Below, one piece after another: positions 1 through 5,035 of a stretch of 7,435 nucleotides of DNA. The notes beneath the pieces are model-generated. The model searched no databases and had not been told where the DNA came from. It saw only the letters and a list, made by a program, of their open reading frames with translations. The stretch is from the NCBI GenBank assembly GCA_026390195.1, contig JAPLGK010000098.1, positions 1 through 7,435 on the forward strand. The letters are read 5' to 3'. Made by a program: the position numbers and the translations under genes. This stretch comes from Caldisericota bacterium (GTDB lineage Bacteria; Caldisericota; Caldisericia; Cryosericales; Cryosericaceae). Positions within the stretch are counted from its first letter, which is position 1; each line of letters starts with the position of its first letter.

Positions 1-723
1 ACACTTGTCACCATCAACGACCATGACGAGCGAGCTGCGCGGCGCTGGTTTGCGCGTGCCGGCCTGACGATATGTCGTGTCTCAGGTATGGGAGTGGACA
101 CGCGACTGTTCACACCGCCGACAGCTGAGTACCGGGCCGAAGCCAGACGCGCGCTTGGAGTTGACTTGGATGCTGTCGTCATAGGCTGGGTGGGCGAACT
201 GGACAAAGGGAAGAGGCCTCTGGATGCACTCAGAGTGCTAGCGATGCTGCAGACGAGAGTGCCAGAGGCAACACTCGTGCTAGCAGGTGAAGGACCACTA
301 GTGCGTCTCGTCAGGCAGCGCGCCGCTGCACTGGGCTGGGAGACGACAGTGCTGGTAGCCGGGTGGCAGGCGGACATGCCGTTCTTCCTTGCAGCGTGTG
401 ACGTGTTGTTGTCGACTTCGGACCGTGAGGGTCTTCCCAAGAGCATCATGGAGGCCATGGCGATGGGCATGCCTGTTGTCGCCTGGCAGATCCGCGGATG
501 CAGCGATCTCATCGTTGACGGAGTGACCGGATACCTCGCCCCCTTTGGTGATGTTCAGGTGATGGCAGGGCGTCTCGAGAGCTTGGCAAAGTGTACTGAG
601 GATCGGCGACGTCTGGGCGCGGCCGGCCGCGACAGGATGCTGGCCGAGTTTGGACTTAAGCATATCCTGGCACAAATGCGCGTGGTCTACGAGGCCGTTC
701 TGAGCGAAAGGAGTACTGGATGA
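1..723 (+). CDS. Glycosyltransferase family 4 (GT-B), 5'-truncated by the window edge
   Basis: This is the C-terminal 240 residues of a retaining GT-B glycosyltransferase that would transfer a sugar from a nucleotide-sugar donor to a lipid-linked glycan on the inner face of the membrane. The frame is open from base 1. The residues before the first ATG (position 88) read as normal family sequence (TLVTINDHDE at the edge, then VSGMGVDTRLF, matching the usual 'PGVGVD..F' segment after the interdomain linker), so that ATG is internal and not the start. The donor-binding Rossmann half follows: GWVGELDKGKRP near 178-216, LVLAGEGP near 274-297, and the EX7E motif REGLPKSIMEAM with its glutamates at 427-429 and 451-453. 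The stop TGA overlaps the next gene's ATG. Donor and linkage cannot be read from the sequence. Family is certain; the specific reaction is not. Confidence 0.93.
   Translation, partial: TLVTINDHDERAARRWFARAGLTICRVSGMGVDTRLFTPPTAEYRAEARRALGVDLDAVVIGWVGELDKGKRPLDALRVLAMLQTRVPEATLVLAGEGPLVRLVRQRAAALGWETTVLVAGWQADMPFFLAACDVLLSTSDREGLPKSIMEAMAMGMPVVAWQIRGCSDLIVDGVTGYLAPFGDVQVMAGRLESLAKCTEDRRRLGAAGRDRMLAEFGLKHILAQMRVVYEAVLSERSTG
707..713 (+). promoter_or_regulatory. Shine-Dalgarno site for the epimerase gene
   Basis: AAAGGAG lies inside the end of the upstream glycosyltransferase gene, 6 bases before the ATG at 720. It supports that start and suggests coupled translation across the ATGA overlap. 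It is the strongest ribosome-binding site in the window. Confidence 0.75.
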
Positions 724-1649
724 AAATCATGGTAACCGGTGGAGCTGGGTTCATCGGGTCTCACGTCGTGGACGCGCTTCTGGCGTCCGGTCATAGTGTT
801 TGTGTTGTCGATGATCTCTCGACGGGATCGACTGACAACATCCCATGTTCTGCAGTGTTTGAGAAGATCGACACGCAGGACACATTGGCTCTCGAGGCGG
901 TCTTTCGTGGATTCCGGCCCGACGCAGTCGTGTCGCTGGCCGCTCACGTCGATGTTACGCGGTCGGTGGATCAACCCTCGTTGGACGCGGGCATCAATAT
1001 CCTTGGATCGCTGAACACGTTCATGGAGGCCGTACATGCAGGGACGCGCCGCATCGTCTTCGCCTCCTCTGGAGGAGCCTTGTACGGCGAAACGGCAGTG
1101 CCGGCGGGGGAGGACTCACCACTCAGACCGTTGGCTCCATATGGGATTGCCAAGCAGAGCACAGAACATTACCTGGACTGGCTGCGAAACCAGTACGGGA
1201 TCTACGCAGTGACCCTGCGCCTTGCAAACGTCTATGGGCCACGTCAGGGGGAACGTCAGGAGGCAGGTGTTGTATGTCTCATGGCCGCGAGGTTGCTCGC
1301 AGGTCAACGGCCGCTCATATTCGGGGACGGAGCACAGACTCGGGATTTCGTGTACGTGGCAGACGTCGTTCGGGCTGTCGAATCCGCGCTCCAGTGTCCG
1401 TCGGGCGTCTACAACATCGGTACTGGCGTGCGCACGAGCATTCTGGAGCTTGCCCGGCGGTGCATGGAGTACTTCGGTACGGCAGGAAGGTGTGATTATG
1501 CGGAACCTCGGCATGGCGATATCCATGACAGTGTGCTTGACTGCCAGCGAGCTGCGAAGGTGATGGGGTGGCGTGCGGAGTGGGCGTTGGACGCTGGACT
1601 CAGAGAGACACTCACGTGGTATACGTCGAGGCGCCGGTGTGAAACGTAG
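720..1649 (+). CDS. NAD-dependent epimerase/dehydratase, UDP-glucose 4-epimerase-like (extended SDR)
   Basis: This 309-residue cytoplasmic protein has the normal length for a GalE-like extended short-chain dehydrogenase. The NAD-binding glycine motif GGAGFIG is at residues 7-13, followed by the acidic pair D31-D32 that binds the NAD ribose. The active site shows SSGGALYG (116-123) and the YxxxK pair Y141/K145. Downstream substrate-domain signatures are RLANVYGPRQ (167-176), GDGAQTRDFVYVADVV (202-217) and YNIGTG (231-236). These fit an enzyme inverting C4 of a UDP-hexose or UDP-N-acetylhexosamine through a 4-keto intermediate, so it probably supplies a galacto-configured sugar to the neighbouring transferases. 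A 4,6-dehydratase or other UDP-sugar epimerase in the same family is not excluded. The ATG at 720 is well supported by AAAGGAG at 707-713 and overlaps the upstream stop by four bases. Its own stop overlaps the next gene's GTG start by 11 bases. Confidence 0.94.
   Translation: MKIMVTGGAGFIGSHVVDALLASGHSVCVVDDLSTGSTDNIPCSAVFEKIDTQDTLALEAVFRGFRPDAVVSLAAHVDVTRSVDQPSLDAGINILGSLNTFMEAVHAGTRRIVFASSGGALYGETAVPAGEDSPLRPLAPYGIAKQSTEHYLDWLRNQYGIYAVTLRLANVYGPRQGERQEAGVVCLMAARLLAGQRPLIFGDGAQTRDFVYVADVVRAVESALQCPSGVYNIGTGVRTSILELARRCMEYFGTAGRCDYAEPRHGDIHDSVLDCQRAAKVMGWRAEWALDAGLRETLTWYTSRRRCET
1628..1631 (+). promoter_or_regulatory. Shine-Dalgarno site deciding the GTG start at 1639
   Basis: GAGG sits 7 bases before the GTG at 1639. 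It favours that start over the longer in-frame ATG at 1573, which would overlap the epimerase gene by 77 bases and add 22 arginine- and glycine-rich residues that do not look like family sequence. Confidence 0.55.
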
Positions 1650-2961
1650 AGATATCAGATCTATTGATGCAATTCAGTTTGTGGCAGACATGGGGTTCGT
1701 GGCTGCATCATACTACGTCGTGTATTGGCTGAGGGCGGCTTTCGGGGTTCCATACCGGATTGGCAGCCTGGCTCCGCTGACGAGCGTCTTGCCGTGGCTT
1801 CTGCTAGTGTTCGCCGTGCTTTACTTCGTATATGGTCTCGGCGCGGGTTCGGGGCTTGGCTACTACGAGTCATTTCTGAGCTTGACAGTATCGTTGACAG
1901 TGCTCGCGATGATGACATTCGCAGTCTCCTTTGTCGTTCGGGAGTTTGGAGTGCCGCGCACTGTGGTGGTTCTCGCATGGCTCGTCCAGTTGGCGAGTCT
2001 GAGTTCTGTGAACGCTGTGATGCTCAGATGGCAACACCATTTCTCATCATCTCTCGCAGTAGTGTGCGTGAGCCGAACTCAGCACAGCGCCGACATCCTG
2101 TCAGGCGAGCTTAGGGAATCGCGAGGCATGGCACCAACGACCATCGTTTGTTCTGACCGACTCGCCGATTTGCCTGTCATCCCCGTCGGCCTCGATGCCA
2201 TGGTCCTGGACGCCTCACTTGCACCTGAGGTGCGCGCGAGCCTTCTGCGGGAGGCTGCTCTGAGGAGCGTGCGGACATTCATTGCCCCGGCGCCCGAGGA
2301 TCTCCTCGTCCAGAATGCCTCCCAAGTGTATGCCGGAGGGCGTCTGCTTCTCGAATTGAAACCCCTGACATATGGCCCCGCCGACGCCGTTGCCAAACGC
2401 GTGCTTGACGTGGTTGTCTCGCTCGTGGCACTCGTCGTGTTAAGCCCTGTTGCACTGACAGCAGTCTGTCTCATCCTGGTGGACTCCGGCCGTCCGGTCT
2501 TCTACGTACAGGAGCGCATAGGCGCAGGTGGCAGACCGTTTAGGGCCATCAAACTCAGGACGATGATGGTTGGTGCGGAACGGTCGACTGGGGCGGTCCT
2601 GAGCTCAGATGGCGATCGCCGAATCACCCGCGCTGGCCGACTGCTTCGGAAGACCGGTCTTGACGAGTTTCCCCAGTTCTTCAACGTTCTCCGTGGCGAT
2701 ATGAGCGTTGTCGGGCCTCGTCCAGAGAGGCCAGAATTGGCCAGCGGCATTCGGGAGCAAGTTTCCGGCTTTGATCTACGGGTTGTCGTGAAGCCCGGCA
2801 TCACCGGAATGGCTCAGATTCGAGGTAGTTACGAGACTCCCGCCGAGACAAAGCTGCTGATGGACCTGGGCTATCTCAGGCAGCGCCCTGTCATTCTGAC
2901 GGACATCTACGTCATTCTCAACACGGTCCGCATGTTCTTCCAGCCGTCGCGGCGCAAGTGA
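1639..2961 (+). CDS. Polyprenyl-phosphate glycosyl-1-phosphate transferase (initiating sugar transferase)
   Basis: This 440-residue membrane protein moves a sugar-1-phosphate from a UDP-sugar to undecaprenyl phosphate, the first committed step of repeat-unit assembly. Hydrophobic segments at about residues 14-31, 48-66, 80-101 and 107-126 form the N-terminal membrane part. A poorly conserved Rossmann-like cytoplasmic region follows (about 136-245), as in WbaP/CpsE-type long forms. The C-terminal bacterial sugar transferase domain starts at KRVLDVV (253) with its membrane-embedded helix (256-281). It shows QERIG (291-295), FRAIKLRTMM (301-310), LRKTGLDEFPQFFNVLRGDM (336-355), VVGPRPERPE (357-366) and KPGITGMAQIRG (385-396). 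D342-E343 matches the catalytic Asp-Glu pair known from PglC. The GTG start is chosen from GAGG at 1628-1631 and the short overlap with the epimerase gene. The sugar (Glc, Gal, GlcNAc, GalNAc or other) cannot be told from sequence. Confidence 0.95.
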   Translation: MKRRDIRSIDAIQFVADMGFVAASYYVVYWLRAAFGVPYRIGSLAPLTSVLPWLLLVFAVLYFVYGLGAGSGLGYYESFLSLTVSLTVLAMMTFAVSFVVREFGVPRTVVVLAWLVQLASLSSVNAVMLRWQHHFSSSLAVVCVSRTQHSADILSGELRESRGMAPTTIVCSDRLADLPVIPVGLDAMVLDASLAPEVRASLLREAALRSVRTFIAPAPEDLLVQNASQVYAGGRLLLELKPLTYGPADAVAKRVLDVVVSLVALVVLSPVALTAVCLILVDSGRPVFYVQERIGAGGRPFRAIKLRTMMVGAERSTGAVLSSDGDRRITRAGRLLRKTGLDEFPQFFNVLRGDMSVVGPRPERPELASGIREQVSGFDLRVVVKPGITGMAQIRGSYETPAETKLLMDLGYLRQRPVILTDIYVILNTVRMFFQPSRRK

Positions 2962-5030
2962 GGATTCCTGAATGGTCTGCCAATAGGCAGGTGGACATGT
3001 TGGAGACCGACAAGCCGGTTGTGCCGGTGACAGTCGTGATTCCGTGCTACTGCTGCGCGGATACGATCGAGCGAGCCGTCCTATCAGTAAACGCACAAAG
3101 CGCCAAACCCTGCCAAATGATTCTTGTGGACGATGGAAGTCCGGATAACAACGCCACTCATGACAAGCTGGTGGAGCTCCAGGCACAGTTCTCCCATCTG
3201 CAGCCGATCGAGACTGTGTTCCTGCAACGGAGAGGTGGTCCAGGAGCTGCCCGGAATGCTGGATGGAACCAGGCTACAGGGGAGTACGTCGCATTTCTGG
3301 ACGCCGATGACGCCTGGCACCCAGAGAAGCTTGCTGTGCAGTACCGCTGGATGTCCACTCACGCGGATCTGGCACTGTGTGGAGCTCGCATGCGAGTGAT
3401 CTCGGGCAACAATCCGCCGCGCGAAGACCCTATCGCCGTCCGTCGTGCAGTAGTGATCTCGAAGTTCTCCCTGCTTGCTCGTAATTCGCTTCCCACCCCG
3501 ACCGTCATGCTGCGCCGGGATTTGGACCACCGCTTTGTTCCGGAGCAGATGAGATCTGAAGATTACCTGCTGTGGCTCGAGGTTGTCTCGTCGGGAAGAC
3601 TCGCCATGAAACTGGACACGGTGCTCGCGTACAGCTTCAAGCCTCTCTATGGAACAGCGGGACAGGCGGGCGATCTGCGCGCGATGGAGCGAGCCGAGCT
3701 GCAGGTCTTGAAGCGCGTTCATGAAGCGGGATATGTAGGTCTCCTCTCGTGGCGTGTCTTGTCGTGGTGGTCGGTCCTGAAGCATTTGGTGCGACTTGTC
3801 CGTGTGTCGCTCCGGCGAAGCGGGGAGGCTCCCGGTCGGCAGGGGGCCCAGCATGGGACACCGGTTGTGGACAGGACTCCCCAACGCGCCCGCCCATTGA
3901 GGCTGATGCTGGTGGTCACGTGGCTGGCGCAGGGAGGGGCAGAGATCCAGGTCGGGGAACTCGCCTGCGAGAATGCCAGGCGCGGGGCTCAAGTGGTCGT
4001 AGTGTCCATGGTACGTCCTGTTGCACTGGTCGAGGATCTCACAAGGGCAGGCGTAGAAGTCGTCAGTCTGGGGATGACCAAGGGAATGCCTGACGTGCGT
4101 GGCATCGTTCGGTTGTCGCGTCAGATTCGCCGGTTCAGGCCGGATGTCGTGCACAGCCACATGGTCCATGCGAACTTCCTGGCCAGGGTGACACGGCTCT
4201 TCTGCCAGATGCCCGTCCTGATCTGCACAGCGCACAGCACGCGCGAGGGACCCCGATGGCGGGAGTTGCTGTACCGATTGACGGATCGTCTCGCCGACCT
4301 GACGACCAACGTCAGCCAGGCGGGCGTCGAACGGTACATTCGGGTCGGCGCGGCGCCAGTCGACAGGATACGATGGGTGCCCAACGGCATCGATGTTAGC
4401 CGGTTCGAGCGGGACAGTGCCAGACATGAGCGCCTGCGTGCATCACTCGGGTTTCCGGGAGCCTTTGTGTTTCTTGCCGCCGCCCGTCTGGAGCGAGCAA
4501 AGGGGATAGATATCCTTCTGGATGCCTCGTCTCTTATGCATTTGCAGGGCAGGAACGTTGCGGTCCTGATAGCCGGAGATGGTTCGCAGCGAGCCGAGCT
4601 GGAGGCGCAGGCATCGACCCTGAGGCTCGGCGAGCGATCTGTGCGTTTCCTTGGTGCGCGCGAGGACATCCCGGACTTGATGGAAGCCGTTGATGCCCTC
4701 GTTCTTCCATCGCGGTGGGAAGGGCTGCCCATGGTTCTCCTTGAGGCAGGTGCTGCCGGGCTTCCGGTCATCGCCACGAATGTGGGGGGTGTGGCCGAGA
4801 TCGTAAGGAACGGGACCACCGGCTTTCTCGTCTCTCCCGATGACCCTGAGGCTCTGGCACGCGCGATGGTGCGCTTGGTCATGCTCTCGCCGGAAGAGAG
4901 AAGTGCCATGGGCAGGAACGGTCGACGCATCGTCGAGGAGCGCTACTCCCTGTCGAACATCGTCGACCGGTGGGAGCAGTTGTATGCAGAGGTTGCCCGC
5001 CAACGCGCCTCCGCGGACTGCGCCAGGTGA
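2958..5030 (+). CDS. Fused glycosyltransferase: GT2 (GT-A) domain plus GT4 (GT-B) domain
   Basis: One uninterrupted 690-residue frame holds two transferases. The GT2 part starts at VTVVIPCY (24-31) and has the nucleotide-binding DDGS (58-61), GPGAARNAG (94-102), the metal-binding DADD (115-118) and an EDYLLW base motif (201-206). A hydrophobic then basic stretch (about 258-287) and a Gly/Pro/Gln-rich linker (288-312) lead to the GT4 part. This has the N-terminal signature GGAEIQ (326-331), HSH (399-401), VPNGID (474-479), donor-site R510 and K515, and EX7E with E588 and E596 (EGLPMVLLE). It should add two sugars, one per domain, to the lipid-linked unit; which sugars is unknown. The GTG at 2958 overlaps the upstream stop as GTGA but lacks a clear ribosome site. 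The in-frame ATG at 2997 (residue 14), behind AGGTGG at 2989-2994, is an equally good start and loses nothing from the fold. Confidence 0.94.
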   Translation: MRIPEWSANRQVDMLETDKPVVPVTVVIPCYCCADTIERAVLSVNAQSAKPCQMILVDDGSPDNNATHDKLVELQAQFSHLQPIETVFLQRRGGPGAARNAGWNQATGEYVAFLDADDAWHPEKLAVQYRWMSTHADLALCGARMRVISGNNPPREDPIAVRRAVVISKFSLLARNSLPTPTVMLRRDLDHRFVPEQMRSEDYLLWLEVVSSGRLAMKLDTVLAYSFKPLYGTAGQAGDLRAMERAELQVLKRVHEAGYVGLLSWRVLSWWSVLKHLVRLVRVSLRRSGEAPGRQGAQHGTPVVDRTPQRARPLRLMLVVTWLAQGGAEIQVGELACENARRGAQVVVVSMVRPVALVEDLTRAGVEVVSLGMTKGMPDVRGIVRLSRQIRRFRPDVVHSHMVHANFLARVTRLFCQMPVLICTAHSTREGPRWRELLYRLTDRLADLTTNVSQAGVERYIRVGAAPVDRIRWVPNGIDVSRFERDSARHERLRASLGFPGAFVFLAAARLERAKGIDILLDASSLMHLQGRNVAVLIAGDGSQRAELEAQASTLRLGERSVRFLGAREDIPDLMEAVDALVLPSRWEGLPMVLLEAGAAGLPVIATNVGGVAEIVRNGTTGFLVSPDDPEALARAMVRLVMLSPEERSAMGRNGRRIVEERYSLSNIVDRWEQLYAEVARQRASADCAR
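5025..5030 (+). promoter_or_regulatory. Shine-Dalgarno site containing the upstream stop codon; decides the GTG start at 5036
   Basis: AGGTGA matches the 3' part of the consensus AGGAGGTGA and lies 5 bases before the GTG at 5036. Its TGA is also the stop codon of the glycosyltransferase gene, so ribosomes terminating there are placed next to the new start. The other candidate, GTG at 5027 (GTGA overlap), has no Shine-Dalgarno sequence upstream and would add only three residues. Confidence 0.6.
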
Positions 5031-5035
5031 CATTC

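Noticed and set aside
88..723. ATG at 88 as the true start of the first gene
   Set aside because: The frame continues to base 1 with normal GT4 sequence, and a 211-residue product would lack the whole acceptor-binding half. The gene is cut by the window, not short.
1573..1638. Longer start (ATG 1573) for the initiating sugar transferase
   Set aside because: It would overlap the epimerase gene by 77 bases and add an Arg/Gly-rich tail. GTG 1639 has a GAGG site 7 bases upstream.
3800..3900. Possible frameshift or missed stop joining two glycosyltransferase genes
   Set aside because: The frame runs cleanly through a linker-like stretch between two complete domains, with no out-of-frame continuation of either domain and no ribosome site plus start for the second. 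A real fusion is the simpler reading.
3084..4427. 447-codon open frame on the minus strand under the fused glycosyltransferase gene
   Set aside because: It lies in exact codon register with the real gene, so its stops would require TTA, CTA or TCA codons on the sense strand, which are rare here. The translation has no recognisable motif, while the plus strand has full glycosyltransferase signatures.
4121..4930. 269-codon minus-strand open frame
   Set aside because: The Arg/Ser/Ala-rich low-complexity translation is typical of shadow frames in G+C-rich genes. It is fully covered by the GT4 domain on the plus strand.
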